Shown here: piece by piece, positions 43,493 through 52,971 of the stretch | Layout: every line of letters begins with the position of its first letter | Numbering within the stretch: the first letter of the stretch is position 1 | Origin: Denitratisoma sp. DHT3 | GTDB taxonomy: Bacteria; Pseudomonadota; Gammaproteobacteria; Burkholderiales; Rhodocyclaceae | NCBI RefSeq assembly: GCF_007833355.1 | Contig: NZ_CP020914.1 | Coordinates: 668,047-732,046, forward strand | DNA: 64,000 nt | Direction of reading: 5' to 3' | Position numbers and translations under genes: made by a program | The notes under the pieces: generated by a model | What the model saw: the letters and a program-made list of their open reading frames with translations, nothing else | What the model was told of the DNA's origin: nothing | The model's database searches: none

Positions 43493-44200
43493 CTATTCCT
43501 GATAGCTGCCCTGGGTCGGCAGGGCGAACAGCCGCTCGCGGCGCGCGGCCGCCCATTCCAGGGCGCGGCGGGTGGCATTGGTCACCGCCCGGGCCGAGAT
43601 GGTGGCGCCCGCCATCTGGTCGAACTGGCCGCCGTCCTTTTTCACTTTCCAGTGTTCCGGCACGACGTCGCCGAAACCCTTGTCGTTGAACTGGGTGATC
43701 CAGGGCCGCCGCTTGTTGCGGTCCTTCTTCGGATCGATGTAATCGCCCAGGCCCGGGGTTTCCCGGTGCTGGGTGACGCGCACCGCCTTCAGGCGGCCGT
43801 CGGTATCGACCGCCAGGATCAGGTTGATGCGGCCGGAGTAGCCGTCCGGCGCGGCGGCTTCCAGCACCAGGGCGCGGGGCTCGCCGCCCTGGCGGGCGCG
43901 GTAGAGCCGGGTGGCTTCGTCCAGCCCGAGGGCGGGCAGCGGCGGCAGGGTGACGTAGTCGGCCAGGAGATCGTTGTCGTAGCCGCCGCGCGGCAGCACG
44001 GCGTCGATCAGCCCCAGCTTCTCCGCCAGGGCGCTGGCATCCAGGGCCGGCTTGGTGCCGAGGTAGGTGGCCGCCATGAGGATGGTGAACACCGCGCAGA
44101 ACACCGCCAGGATGGCGCCGGTGCGCACGGAAATGCGGGTGATGCTGGGCGCCGCCGCGGGGACGGGGGCGAGCGGGGTTTCCGGCGTGCTGGAACTCAT
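43493..44200 (-). CDS. rnfG: Rnf electron transport complex subunit G
   Basis: RnfG is a periplasmic FMN-carrying subunit anchored by one TM. The 235-aa protein has a Pro/Ala-rich cytoplasmic N terminus longer than usual, a TM at about 28-48, and 'RVTQHRETPGLGDYIDPKK'. The flavinylation motif reads AGATISARAVTNA, where the Thr of GAT is the expected covalent FMN site (the usual first residue is Ser, here Ala). The ATG at 44200 overlaps the rnfD stop by 4 nt. Confidence 0.93.
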   Translation of the reverse strand: MSSSTPETPLAPVPAAAPSITRISVRTGAILAVFCAVFTILMAATYLGTKPALDASALAEKLGLIDAVLPRGGYDNDLLADYVTLPPLPALGLDEATRLYRARQGGEPRALVLEAAAPDGYSGRINLILAVDTDGRLKAVRVTQHRETPGLGDYIDPKKDRNKRRPWITQFNDKGFGDVVPEHWKVKKDGGQFDQMAGATISARAVTNATRRALEWAAARRERLFALPTQGSYQE

Positions 44201-45213
44201 TTCCCCTCTCCCTGCTTGTGGCCGAAGACCGGCGGCTGGGTGGACATGTCGATCAGGGGCACGCAGATGTTGGCCAGCAGCACCGCGAAGGCGATGCCGT
44301 CGGGATAGGCGCCGAAGGTGCGGATCACCCAGGTCAACAGGCCGATGCCGGCGGCGAAGATCAGCTTGCCGCGCGGCGTGGTGGCACCCGAGACCGGGTC
44401 GGTGACGATGAAGAAGGCCGCCAGCAGGGTGCCGCCGCTGAACAGGTGGAACAGCGGCGCGGCGAACTGGTCGGGATTGTAGAGATGGAAGACCCCGGCG
44501 GTCAGGCTCAGCGCGGCGAGGAAAGCCGCCGGCATGTGCCAGGTGATGATGCGCTGCTGCAACAGCCAGGCGCCGCCCAGCAGATAGCCCGCCGCCACCC
44601 ATTCCCAGCCCTTGCCGCCGAGACTGCCGAAGCCGGGGCTGCCGGCGAGGGCAGCGGCCACGGTGGTCGGGGTTTCGGCGGAATGCAGCGCGGTGCGCAG
44701 CGCATCCAGGGGTGTGGCCATGGTCACCGCATCCAGTTGACGCTGGCCGAAGATCAGCCCCAGTTGGGCGTGGAAGTCGGTGAACCCGGCCCCCGGCCAT
44801 TGCGACATGAGCAGGGGATAGGCCACGATCATCAGCGCGAAGGCCGCCATCGCCGGGTTGAAGGGGTTCTGTCCGAGGCCGCCGTAGAGGTGCTTGACCA
44901 CGACGATGGCGAACAGGGCCGCCGCCACCGTGAGCCACCAGGGGACGATGGGCGGGAAGGTGAGGGCGATCAGCCAGGCCGTGACCAGCGCCGAGCCGTC
45001 GGAAACGAACAGCCAGACGGGCTTCTTCCGCAGGCGCAGCAGCAGCGCCTCGCCCGCCAGGGCGGCGGCGGAGGCCAGCGCCAGTTGGACCAGGATGGCG
45101 TAGCCGAAGAAGTGGATGTAGGCGGCGATGGCGGGCAGCAGGGCGGCCAGCACCCGCAGCATGACGCTGCGCACGCTGGCCGGCTGGCGGAAGTAGGGGG
45201 AGTTGTTGAGCAT
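44197..45213 (-). CDS. rnfD: Rnf electron transport complex subunit D
   Basis: RnfD is an integral membrane subunit with covalently bound FMN, homologous to NqrB. The 338-aa protein opens 'MLNNSPYFRQPASVRSVM' and has about nine TMs. It contains 'GGLGQNPFNPAMAAFALMI' and the flavinylation motif SGATTPRGKL on a periplasmic loop (Thr of GAT). It has the expected length and is 2 nt from rnfC. Confidence 0.95.
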   Translation of the reverse strand: MLNNSPYFRQPASVRSVMLRVLAALLPAIAAYIHFFGYAILVQLALASAAALAGEALLLRLRKKPVWLFVSDGSALVTAWLIALTFPPIVPWWLTVAAALFAIVVVKHLYGGLGQNPFNPAMAAFALMIVAYPLLMSQWPGAGFTDFHAQLGLIFGQRQLDAVTMATPLDALRTALHSAETPTTVAAALAGSPGFGSLGGKGWEWVAAGYLLGGAWLLQQRIITWHMPAAFLAALSLTAGVFHLYNPDQFAAPLFHLFSGGTLLAAFFIVTDPVSGATTPRGKLIFAAGIGLLTWVIRTFGAYPDGIAFAVLLANICVPLIDMSTQPPVFGHKQGEGK

Positions 45214-45215
45214 GG

Positions 45216-46931
45216 TCAGGACTTGTCCCCTTCGGACGACGACGGTGCGGCCGCGGGGGCGAGCTCGGCCGTGGCAGCGGCGGTGAGGGCCGTGCGGCGC
45301 GCGTCGGCCTCCGCCACTTCCGCGGCCTGGGCCGGGGTCAGGTGGTCGGTGTTGGCCGGGGTGACCTCGGCCTTCTGTGCGGCCGCCCTGGCCAGGGCGG
45401 CGGAAATCATGGTTTTCTTCTGGATCTCGGTGACGTCGGCCGCGCTGTCGCCCGCGGCCTGCTGCTGGGCCGCCTCGGCCGCCAGCTTGGCCTTGGTGGC
45501 TTCAGCCTTGGCGGCCAGCTTGGCGGCCTTCTCCTGCTTCTCCCGCTCTTCCCGCAGCAGGCGGAACTCGTAGCGGTCGCGCGCCGCGTCGGCGGAGGTC
45601 TTTTCCGTCTCCCGCGACCATATCTCGCTCTTGGCGAAGCGGTAGTAATCCACCAGCGGAATCCGCGACGGGCAGACGTAGGCGCAGCAGCCGCATTCGA
45701 TGCAGTCGAACAGATGGTATTCCTGGGCCTTGCCGAACAGCTTGGCGCGGGAGAACCAGTACATCTCGAACGGTTGCAGGTCGGCCGGACAGGCCTTGGC
45801 GCACTCGCCGCAGCGGATGCAGGGCATTTCCGGCGGCGGCGGCGGGAACAGGGCCTCCGAGCCGACCAGGACGCAGTTGGCGGCCTTGATCACCGGCACC
45901 GCGTCGTTGGGCATCAGGAAGCCCATCATCGGCCCGCCCATGATCACCCGGTCGCTGTCGGGTTTCGGTCCGGCCAGGGCGATCAGGTCCTTCATCGGCG
46001 TGCCGAACAGCACCTCGTAGTTGCGCGGCCGCGCCACGTTGCCGGCCACCGTGACGATGCGCGACACCATCGGGCGGCCCAGCTCCAGCGCCTCGTAGAT
46101 CGCATGGGCGGTGCCGCTGTTGAAACACTGCACGCCGTAGTCGGTGGAGCGCTTGCCATGGGGCACCTCGATGCCGGTCAGCACCCGGATCAACTGCTTG
46201 GCGCCGCCGGCCGGGTAGCGGGTGGGGATCGGCACCACCGACAGACGCGCGGCCGATTCGCCCAGCGCCGCCTTGGCGGCCCGCAGGGCGGCGATCGCCT
46301 CGGGTTTGTTGTCCTCGATGCCGACCAGGATCTCGGCGGCGTGCAGCAGCTCGCCCAGGATCAGCGCGCCGCGCAGGACGAACTCGCCGCGCTCGCGCAT
46401 CTGCATGTCGTCGCAGGTGATGAAGGGCTCGCATTCGGCGCCGTTGATCACCAGATGCTTCAGGCCCTCCTTGCCCGCCTTGACCTTCAGGTGCGAGGGG
46501 AACACCGCGCCGCCCAGGCCCACCACGCCGGCGTCGCGCAGCATGTCGCGCAGCTCGTCCGCCGGCAGCGAGCGCCAGCGCACCGGCTCCAGGTCGATCC
46601 ACTCGTCCTTGCCATCGGGCTCGATCACCACGCACAGTGCCGCGAGCCCGGAGGAATGGGCCATGGTGCGCATTTCCACGGCCTTGACGCGGCCCGAGGT
46701 GGAGGCGTGCACCGCCGAGGAGACGTTGCCGTCGGCGGCGCCGATGCGCTGGCCTTTTTTCACGACATCGCCGGCCTTGACCAGCGGGCGGGGCGGGCCG
46801 CCCACGCTCTGGTGCAGCGGGATCACCAGTTCGGCCGGCAGGGGCACCGTGCCGATCGGTTCGCGGGTGGATTCGTTCTTGTGGGTCTGGGGCTTCACGC
46901 CCCCGTTGAACTTGAACAGCTGGCGCAGCAT
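45216..46931 (-). CDS. rnfC: Rnf electron transport complex subunit C
   Basis: RnfC is the cytoplasmic NADH- and FMN-binding subunit with two [4Fe-4S] clusters. The 571-aa protein has an N-terminal sandwich domain ('FNGGVKPQTHKN'), an NADH/FMN region with 'GLGGAVFPSHLK', 'INGAECEPFITCDD', and the cluster motifs CIRCGECAKACP and CIECGCCAYVCP. The C-terminal ~130 residues are an Ala/Lys/Glu-rich coiled-coil tail, as in other proteobacterial RnfC. The ATG at 46931 shares its first base with the rnfB TGA. Confidence 0.96.
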   Translation of the reverse strand: MLRQLFKFNGGVKPQTHKNESTREPIGTVPLPAELVIPLHQSVGGPPRPLVKAGDVVKKGQRIGAADGNVSSAVHASTSGRVKAVEMRTMAHSSGLAALCVVIEPDGKDEWIDLEPVRWRSLPADELRDMLRDAGVVGLGGAVFPSHLKVKAGKEGLKHLVINGAECEPFITCDDMQMRERGEFVLRGALILGELLHAAEILVGIEDNKPEAIAALRAAKAALGESAARLSVVPIPTRYPAGGAKQLIRVLTGIEVPHGKRSTDYGVQCFNSGTAHAIYEALELGRPMVSRIVTVAGNVARPRNYEVLFGTPMKDLIALAGPKPDSDRVIMGGPMMGFLMPNDAVPVIKAANCVLVGSEALFPPPPPEMPCIRCGECAKACPADLQPFEMYWFSRAKLFGKAQEYHLFDCIECGCCAYVCPSRIPLVDYYRFAKSEIWSRETEKTSADAARDRYEFRLLREEREKQEKAAKLAAKAEATKAKLAAEAAQQQAAGDSAADVTEIQKKTMISAALARAAAQKAEVTPANTDHLTPAQAAEVAEADARRTALTAAATAELAPAAAPSSSEGDKS

Positions 46932-47488
46932 CAGGCGGCTTTCCGCTCGTTGATGGTGAAGGTGGGGTACTTCCACTTCCAGGACTCCACCGTTTCCGGG
47001 ATGGGTTCCATGGAGATGCAATCCACGGGGCAGGGGGGCAGGCATAGTTCGCAGCCGGTGCACAGGCTGTCGACCACGGTGTGCATCTGCTTGGCGGCGC
47101 CGACGATGGCGTCCACCGGACAGGCCTGGATGCACAGCGTGCAACCGATGCAGGTGTTCTCGTCGATCAGGGCCACGCTCTTGGGTTTTTCCTGGCCGTG
47201 CTCGGCGGAGAGCGGCTTGAACTCCCGCCCCAGCAGGTCGGCCAGCTTGCGGATGCCTTCCTCGCCGCCCGGCGGGCACTGGTTGATCTCCGCCTCGCCC
47301 TTGGCGATCGCGGTGGCATAGGGCTTGCAGCCGGGATAGCCGCACTGGCCGCACTGGGTCTGGGGCAGGATGGCGTCGATCTTTTCCACCAGCGGGTCGC
47401 CCTCGACCTTGAACTTGATCGAGGCGTAGCCCAGGGCGGCGCCCAGCACGACGGCGCCCAGCACCATGACGAGAATTGCAGAGATCAT
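46931..47488 (-). CDS. rnfB: Rnf electron transport complex subunit B
   Basis: RnfB accepts electrons from ferredoxin and passes them into the complex. The 185-aa protein has an N-terminal TM (residues 2-21). The four-Cys [4Fe-4S] motif is '[13 protein letters not shown] ... NQCPPGG', and two ferredoxin-type clusters follow: [12 protein letters not shown] and [15 protein letters not shown]. The ATG at 47488 is chosen; the open frame extends six codons into the repeat array. rnfC overlaps by one base. Confidence 0.96.
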   Translation of the reverse strand: MISAILVMVLGAVVLGAALGYASIKFKVEGDPLVEKIDAILPQTQCGQCGYPGCKPYATAIAKGEAEINQCPPGGEEGIRKLADLLGREFKPLSAEHGQEKPKSVALIDENTCIGCTLCIQACPVDAIVGAAKQMHTVVDSLCTGCELCLPPCPVDCISMEPIPETVESWKWKYPTFTINERKAA

Positions 47489-47714
47489 TGCGGACCTTCC
47501 CCCCATCCCCCTTCCCAGAGAAGGGGGCGACTAGTCACCTCCCCCGCCAGGCGGGGGAGGATGGGAGGGGGTGTTATCCCATTTCCCCCAGGGGGGCAGG
47601 CGAAGCCAGCCCCCCATCCCCCTTCCCAGGGAAGGGGGCGACCATGGTTCGGCCGCTGGCGCGGCTTCCGGTTTTGTGGCTGGCAGCGCCTTGGGGCGGC
47701 CCGACGGCGCTGCG
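47489..47714. repeat. Family B palindromic repeat array between rnfA and rnfB
   Basis: Two CCCCCCATCCCCCTTCCC blocks (about 47503 and 47613) are each followed by GAAGGGGGCGAC. They flank a CCTCCCCCGCC/GGCGGGGGAGG palindrome and a GGGAGGGGGTGTTATCCC block. Then come TTCGGCCGCTGGCGCGGC and GCGCCTTGGGGCGGCCC, matching the copy at 12475-12620. The array splits an operon whose other junctions are within about 20 nt or overlap, and its hairpins may lower or differentiate rnfB expression. Confidence 0.8.
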
Positions 47715-48299
47715 TCATTTGAATTTATCCAGTCCGGCGAAGCCCATGAAGGCCAGGCTCATCATGCCGGCGGTGACGAAGCCGATCGCGGCGCCGCGGA
47801 AATACAGCGGCACGTCGGCGCCCTCCAGGCGCTCGCGCACGCCGGCGAACAGCACCAGCGCCAGGGTGAAGCCGACCGAGCTGCCGAAGCCGAACAGCAG
47901 GGACTCGAGGAAATTGTGCTTGAGGGCGATGTTGAGCAGCGGCACGCCCAGCACCGCGCAGTTGGTGGTGATCAGCGGCAGGTAGATGCCCAGCAGCTGA
48001 TGCAGGCCGGGGCTGGTCTTCTGGACCACCAGTTCGGTGAACTGGACGATGGCGGCGATGGTGACGATGAACGACAGGGTGCGCAGGTAATCCAGGTCGA
48101 AAGGCTGCAACAGCCAATGATCCAGCACGTAGCTGGCGCCGCAGCCCAGGGTCAGCACGAAGGTGGTGGCGGCGCCCATGCCGATGGCGGTTTCCAGTTT
48201 CTTGGATACGCCCATGAAGGGGCACAGACCGAGAATGCGGACCAGCACCACGTTATTGACGAGCACGGCGCCGAGCAGGACGAACAGATAACTGGTCAT
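47715..48299 (-). CDS. rnfA: Rnf electron transport complex subunit A
   Basis: RnfA is a six-TM membrane subunit that, with RnfE, forms the core and binds an intramembrane [2Fe-2S] centre. The 194-aa protein starts '[20 protein letters not shown]', has '[21 protein letters not shown]' and '[16 protein letters not shown]', and has normal length. The ATG at 48299 is used; the frame upstream is not conserved. It is the first gene of rnfABCDGE; the 183-nt spacer to the divergent patatin gene should hold the promoters. Confidence 0.95.
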   Translation of the reverse strand: MTSYLFVLLGAVLVNNVVLVRILGLCPFMGVSKKLETAIGMGAATTFVLTLGCGASYVLDHWLLQPFDLDYLRTLSFIVTIAAIVQFTELVVQKTSPGLHQLLGIYLPLITTNCAVLGVPLLNIALKHNFLESLLFGFGSSVGFTLALVLFAGVRERLEGADVPLYFRGAAIGFVTAGMMSLAFMGFAGLDKFK

Positions 48300-48482
48300 G
48301 GAGAACGAAGCGGGTCTATCGGACCGGGGAAAGGGCCGAATTATCGCCGCTTGCGGGAAATCGGACAATCTCTTCCTGCCCCGCTCCGGGTTTCCATGCG
48401 GGCCGGAGGGTAAAATCCGCGGCGGATTCGACCGCGGGGCACCGCTCCGCGATTTCGCCGCCTCATCTCTTTGCGCCATTCC

Positions 48483-49382
48483 ATGCGTTTCGTCATTGTC
48501 TTGTCCGCCTTGCTGTCAGCGCTCTCGGGCTGCGCGCTGCTGGGCGAAAAACCTGTTCCGCCCGCCACGGCTTCGGCACCCGCCACGACATCCGTCGCGC
48601 CGCCGAGGATCGCCCTGGTGCTGGGTGGTGGCGCGGCGCGCGGTTTCGCCCATGTCGGGGCGATCAAGGTGCTGGAGGCGCAGGGCATCGTGCCCGACAT
48701 CGTGGTCGGCACCAGCGCCGGCTCCGTGGTGGGCGCCCTCTACGCGGCCGGCCACTCGGGTTTCGAGCTGCAGAAGATCGCCCTGGAAATGGAGCAGAGC
48801 CAGGTCGGCGACTGGTCGTTGCCGGATCGCGGCGTGCTCAAGGGCGAGGCGCTGCAGAATTTCATCAACCGCGCGGTGGGCAACCGTCCGCTGGAAAAAC
48901 TGGCCAAGCCTTTCGCGGCGGTGGCGACCGATCTGGCCAGCGGCGAGCCGGTGGTTTTCCAGACGGGGAACACGGGCATGGCGGTGCGCGCGTCGAGCAC
49001 GGTGCCGGGCGTGTTCCAGCCGGTGAGGATCAATGGCCGCGAGTACGTGGACGGCGGCCTGGTCAGCCCGGTGCCGGTGCGGGTGGCGCGCGGCCTGGGC
49101 GCCAATTTCGTGATCGCGGTGGATATTTCCGCCAAGCCGCGCGATCACCAGACGCAGAACACGCTGGGCGTATTGCTGCAGACGTTCACCATCATGGGCC
49201 AGACGATCAGCCGTCACGAACTGAAGGAGGCGGACGTGGTGATCCGGCCGCCGACCGCGGACCTGCCGGCCGCCGATTTCCAGGCGCGGCACCGGGCCAT
49301 CCTGGAAGGCGAGAAGGCGGCGATGGCCGCCATTCCCGAGATCAAGGCGCGCCTCGCCGCCCGTCAGGCCGCGTTGCGTTGA
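48483..49382 (+). CDS. Patatin-like phospholipase lipoprotein (RssA-like)
   Basis: This 299-aa patatin-family acyl hydrolase has a lipoprotein signal: hydrophobic core then LSGC with the acylated Cys near residue 17. The catalytic motifs are [12 protein letters not shown] (oxyanion hole), nucleophile GTSAGS and the dyad Asp in '[12 protein letters not shown]'. The remaining sequence ('[17 protein letters not shown]', '[17 protein letters not shown]', '[13 protein letters not shown]') matches the RssA/YlbK-like subgroup. The ATG at 48483 is preferred over one 12 nt upstream. It is convergent with cusS. The likely site is the periplasmic face of a membrane; the substrate is unknown. Confidence 0.9.
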   Translation: MRFVIVLSALLSALSGCALLGEKPVPPATASAPATTSVAPPRIALVLGGGAARGFAHVGAIKVLEAQGIVPDIVVGTSAGSVVGALYAAGHSGFELQKIALEMEQSQVGDWSLPDRGVLKGEALQNFINRAVGNRPLEKLAKPFAAVATDLASGEPVVFQTGNTGMAVRASSTVPGVFQPVRINGREYVDGGLVSPVPVRVARGLGANFVIAVDISAKPRDHQTQNTLGVLLQTFTIMGQTISRHELKEADVVIRPPTADLPAADFQARHRAILEGEKAAMAAIPEIKARLAARQAALR

Positions 49383-49432
49383 CGCGCCCGAGCCGGCAAT
49401 CCTGCCCCGCCGGGCGGGGGCACCACGAAGAA

Positions 49433-50872
49433 TCAGCGGCCCGGCGCTGACGGGCGGGCGGATTCGGCGGCGGGAAGGATCATTTCGAATACGTTCGCGT
49501 CCGCCATCGCGCTCGCCCGCACCTCGCCGCCATGCGCCGCGAGGATCGAGCGGGTGATGGCCAATCCCAGTCCGGCGCCGTCGCTGGCGCGACGCCGGGA
49601 GGCGTCGGCGCGGAAGAAACGATCGAACAGCCGGGGCAGGTGTTCCGCCGGGATCGGAGTGCCGGCATTGGCGATGGACAGGCTGATCCGTCCATCTACG
49701 GCGGTGCCGAGTCGCGCCCGGATCCAGCCGGCGGGCGGCGTGTGGCGGATGGCGTTGGACAGCAGATTGCTGATGGCCCGGCGCAACATGATGCGGTCGC
49801 CGGTGACCAGCCCCTGGCCTTCCCGGCTCAGCGCGATCCGCTTCTCCTCCGCCAGCGCTTCGTAGAACTCGAACAGTTCCCCGACCTCGGCGGCCAGATC
49901 GATCGGTTCCCGTTCGGGGATGATCAAGCCGTTTTCCGACTGGGCGAGGAACAGCATGTCGGCGATCATCCGCGCCATGCGTTCCAGTTCCTCGGCGTTC
50001 GAGGCCAGCACTTCGCGGTATTCCTCGGCGTCGCGGCTCCTGGAGAGCGTGACCTGCGTCTGGGTGAGCAGGTTGCTGACCGGGGTGCGCAGCTCGTGGG
50101 CGAGGTCGGAGGAAAAGTCCGAAAGCCGCTGGAACGAGCTCTCCAGGCGGGCCAGCATCGCGTTCAGGGTTTCGGCCAGCTCGGCCAGTTCGGCGGGCAC
50201 CGCCCCCAGCGGCAGGCGATAGTCGAGCCGGCGGGCGGTGATGCCGGCGGCGCCCTGCCTGATCGCCTGCAAGGGAGCGAGGCCGCGCCGGGCGGCAACC
50301 CAGCCCAGGAGACCGGTCGCCAGGGCGGCCAGCCCCACCACCGACCAGAGAGTGGTCCGGAACGAACCCATGAAATGCTGGTGATGGGAGATGTTGGTGG
50401 CGACCGCGGCCAGCGCCGGCGGCGCGTTCTCGATGCCGGTCCGGGCGTGCAGCGCCATGCCGCGGAATTGACGTCCCGCGCCGTCCTTCCAGGCGGTCGG
50501 GTGCGCCGACGGCTCGGCGCTGCCGGTTTTCAGGAGGGCGGCCGGGAACTCGGCATCGGGCGTCGCGAACAAGGCGGCGCCGTCGGGGGCCAGGAGAAGC
50601 ACCGCCAGATCGTGATGGCCGATCAGGGCGTCATCGAGTCTGCGCGGCAGATCGTTCAATTCCCCAGGAGTGCGGACCTGTGCCAGCAGATGCGCGATCA
50701 GCTCCAGCTTGCCGCTCAACAGGTCGTGGTCCTGTTCGACGAAATGCCGTTCGGCCAGGGCGCCGATCAGCAGTCCCAGCAGCAACAGCACGCTGGTCGA
50801 CACCGTGGCGAAGAGCAGGGTCAGCCGCAGGGTGAGGGACTGACGGCCGCTCGATTGGTTGCTCAATCGCAT
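49433..50872 (-). CDS. cusS: Heavy-metal sensor histidine kinase (CusS type)
   Basis: This 479-aa inner-membrane histidine kinase has TM1 about 15-38, a periplasmic sensor of ~130 residues rich in His at its end ('[10 protein letters not shown]'), and TM2 about 172-194. HAMP, then the H-box '[17 protein letters not shown]' with the phosphorylated His, N-box '[16 protein letters not shown]', and G-box 'GAGLGLAI' follow. The length and periplasmic size fit CusS/CopS, which senses Cu+/Ag+. Its ATG lies within the last codons of cusR (10-nt overlap). It signals to CusR, which probably activates cusCBA across the divergent promoter. Confidence 0.9.
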   Translation of the reverse strand: MRLSNQSSGRQSLTLRLTLLFATVSTSVLLLLGLLIGALAERHFVEQDHDLLSGKLELIAHLLAQVRTPGELNDLPRRLDDALIGHHDLAVLLLAPDGAALFATPDAEFPAALLKTGSAEPSAHPTAWKDGAGRQFRGMALHARTGIENAPPALAAVATNISHHQHFMGSFRTTLWSVVGLAALATGLLGWVAARRGLAPLQAIRQGAAGITARRLDYRLPLGAVPAELAELAETLNAMLARLESSFQRLSDFSSDLAHELRTPVSNLLTQTQVTLSRSRDAEEYREVLASNAEELERMARMIADMLFLAQSENGLIIPEREPIDLAAEVGELFEFYEALAEEKRIALSREGQGLVTGDRIMLRRAISNLLSNAIRHTPPAGWIRARLGTAVDGRISLSIANAGTPIPAEHLPRLFDRFFRADASRRRASDGAGLGLAITRSILAAHGGEVRASAMADANVFEMILPAAESARPSAPGR

Positions 50873-51546
50873 CGATCCACTTCCAGCACGTAACCCATGC
50901 CGCGCACGGTGTGGATCAGCTTCGGCTCGAAGCCGTCGTCCACCTTCAGCCGCAGGCGCCGGATGGCGACCTCGATCACGTTGGTGTCGCTGTCGAAATT
51001 CATGTCCCAGACCTGGGAGGCGATCAGCGAGCGCGGCAGCACTTCGCCCTGGCGCCGCAGCAGCAGCTCCAGCAGGGCGAACTCCTTGGACGTGAGGTCG
51101 ATCTTCCTGCCGCCGCGGCTGACGCGCCGCCGCACCAGGTCCAGTTCGAGATCGGCGGCGCGCAGCAGGTCGGACTCCTTCGCCTTGCCGCCGCGCCGCA
51201 GCAGGGTGCGCACCCGGGCCAGCAATTCGGAAAAGGCGAACGGCTTGACCAGATAGTCGTCGGCGCCAAGCTCAAGTCCCTTGACCCGGTCGTCCACCGC
51301 GTCGCGGGCGGTGAGAAACAGCACCGGCATTTCCTTGCCGGCGCGGCGGATGCCCTGCAGCAGCTGCCAGCCGTCGATGCCGGGCAGCATCACGTCGAGG
51401 ATCGCCAGGTCGTAGGCCTCGGTCAGCGCCAGATGCAGGCCATCGATGCCGTCGCGGGCGAGGTCGACCACGAAGCCGGCCTCGGCCAGCCCCTGCCTCA
51501 GATAGTCCCCGGTTTTCGGTTCGTCCTCGACGACCAGTATCTTCAT
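50863..51546 (-). CDS. cusR: Heavy-metal response regulator (CusR type)
   Basis: This is a 227-aa OmpR/PhoB-family response regulator. The receiver (1-115) has '[11 protein letters not shown]', the phospho-acceptor Asp in '[15 protein letters not shown]', Thr in 'LFLTARDA' and Lys in 'DYLVKPF'. The winged-helix domain contains '[25 protein letters not shown]' features and '[18 protein letters not shown]'. The sequence belongs to the CusR/CopR/CzcR metal group. The ATG at 51546 is 62 nt from a large perfect palindrome which is the likely binding site. Confidence 0.92.
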   Translation of the reverse strand: MKILVVEDEPKTGDYLRQGLAEAGFVVDLARDGIDGLHLALTEAYDLAILDVMLPGIDGWQLLQGIRRAGKEMPVLFLTARDAVDDRVKGLELGADDYLVKPFAFSELLARVRTLLRRGGKAKESDLLRAADLELDLVRRRVSRGGRKIDLTSKEFALLELLLRRQGEVLPRSLIASQVWDMNFDSDTNVIEVAIRRLRLKVDDGFEPKLIHTVRGMGYVLEVDRCD

Positions 51547-51608
51547 GTCGATATTCCGCGGGCGATGCCTCGTGTGGCCGCCATTCTGCGCCGGGAGCGT
51601 ATTCGATT

Positions 51609-51638
51609 CCGGAAGATTACGGAAATGTAATCTTCCGG
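51609..51638. promoter_or_regulatory. Perfect 12-bp palindrome, candidate CusR box
   Basis: CCGGAAGATTAC (51609-51620) and GTAATCTTCCGG (51627-51638) are perfectly complementary around a 6-nt centre. The core GATTAC-N6-GTAATC resembles the TTAC/GTAA half-sites of CusR/CopR/CzcR-type operators. It lies 62 nt upstream of cusR and 61 nt upstream of cusC, so it can serve both divergent promoters. Confidence 0.7.
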
Positions 51639-51699
51639 TCAGCGGCCCGTCATGCGTGGCGATCGACAATCGCCGGCGGACAGGTTTGAGGATTCCGCG

Positions 51700-52971
51700 A
51701 TGAGGAAAATCGTTCTCGGCATGGCTGGCGCCGTGGCGCTCGGGCTTTGCCTGGCCGCCCGGGCGCAGCCGGGGCAGGGCGTGCCGGGCGCCGACGTGGA
51801 CGCGTTGCTGAGCCAGGCACAGTCCCGGAATCCGGACTACGCCGCCCTGCGTCACGAGGCCGAGGCGGCCGAGGCGCGTTCCCTCTCGGCCGGCGCGCTG
51901 CCCGATCCGAGGCTGCGCACCGAATGGCGCGACATCACCCGCATGGGAGAACAGAACGCCACCCTGGCGCCCAGCCGGGTGGGCAGCACCCGCTACCTGC
52001 TGATGCAGGACCTGCCCTGGTTCGGCAAGCGCGACCTGAAGCGCGAAGTGGCCGAGCTCGAAGCCGCGGGCGCCCAGGGGCGGGCGCAGGGCATCTGGGC
52101 GGAGATCGCCGGCCGCATCAAGACCACCTTCGCCCAGCTGTATTACGTGCAGCGCAGCGAGCGCCTGAACCGGGAACTCCTCGACCTGATGACGCGGCTG
52201 GAAAAGATCGCCCAGGCGCGCTATGCGGGTGGGCTGGCGGCGCAGCAGGACGTGATCCGCGCCCAGGTGGAACAGACCGGCCTGCAGAACGAACTGATCG
52301 CCCTCGACATGGAACGGCACCATCTCCACACCCGGATGAACGCGCTGCTGTCGCGGCCGGGCGGGGCGCCGCTGGCCACGCCGGAAAGGCTGCGCCCGCT
52401 GCCCGCGCCCGCCCGGCTCGACCCTGCGGCGCTGGCGGACCGGGTGCGGGCGCGCAATCCGCAGCTGTTCGCGGAGGCGTCGCGCGTCAGGATGGCCGAG
52501 AAGAGCCGCGACCTGGCCTACAAGAACCGCTACCCGGATTTTACCGTCGGCGTGTCGCCGATCCAGTACGGGAGCGCGGTCAAGGAATGGGAACTGATGG
52601 TGGAGCTGAACATTCCGCTCCAGCAGTCCTCGCGCCGCGCCCAGGAACGCGAGGCGGAATCGCTGCTCAGCGCGGCACAGGCGCGCCAGGAGGCCGCCGC
52701 CAATCAGGCGCTGGCGGAATTGTCGGAAAACCTGGCCGGCATCGAGGCGGCCCGGCGCACGGAATCGCTGCTGGGCGGCAGCCTGCTGCCCCAGGCCGAA
52801 CTGACCTTCCAGGCGGCCCTGGCTGGCTACGAAACGGGCAAGGTGGATTTCGCCACCGTGCTCGACGCCCAGCGCCAGATCCGTCAGGCCCGGCAGGAAC
52901 GGCTCAAGGCCCAGGTCGAGGCGCAGGTGCGCCTGGCCGAAATCGAACGACTGCTCGGGGAAGACCTATGA
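51700..52971 (+). CDS. cusC: CusC-type outer-membrane efflux protein (TolC family)
   Basis: This 423-aa outer-membrane channel of a tripartite RND metal efflux pump has a signal peptide '[18 protein letters not shown]' with cleavage around residue 22. No lipobox is seen, unlike E. coli CusC. Two OEP repeats are visible, one with '[18 protein letters not shown]' and '[19 protein letters not shown]' and one with '[19 protein letters not shown]' and '[18 protein letters not shown]'. The ATG at 51700 has GAGGA upstream. Its stop overlaps the cusB ATG (ATGA). It is in the cusCBA operon divergent from cusRS. Confidence 0.88.
   Translation: MRKIVLGMAGAVALGLCLAARAQPGQGVPGADVDALLSQAQSRNPDYAALRHEAEAAEARSLSAGALPDPRLRTEWRDITRMGEQNATLAPSRVGSTRYLLMQDLPWFGKRDLKREVAELEAAGAQGRAQGIWAEIAGRIKTTFAQLYYVQRSERLNRELLDLMTRLEKIAQARYAGGLAAQQDVIRAQVEQTGLQNELIALDMERHHLHTRMNALLSRPGGAPLATPERLRPLPAPARLDPAALADRVRARNPQLFAEASRVRMAEKSRDLAYKNRYPDFTVGVSPIQYGSAVKEWELMVELNIPLQQSSRRAQEREAESLLSAAQARQEAAANQALAELSENLAGIEAARRTESLLGGSLLPQAELTFQAALAGYETGKVDFATVLDAQRQIRQARQERLKAQVEAQVRLAEIERLLGEDL

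Noticed and set aside
51747..52967. Plus-strand frame continuing upstream from cusB through cusC
   Set aside because: The upstream part is an Arg/Gly/Ala-rich shadow of cusC; the cusB ATG at 52968 overlaps the cusC stop.
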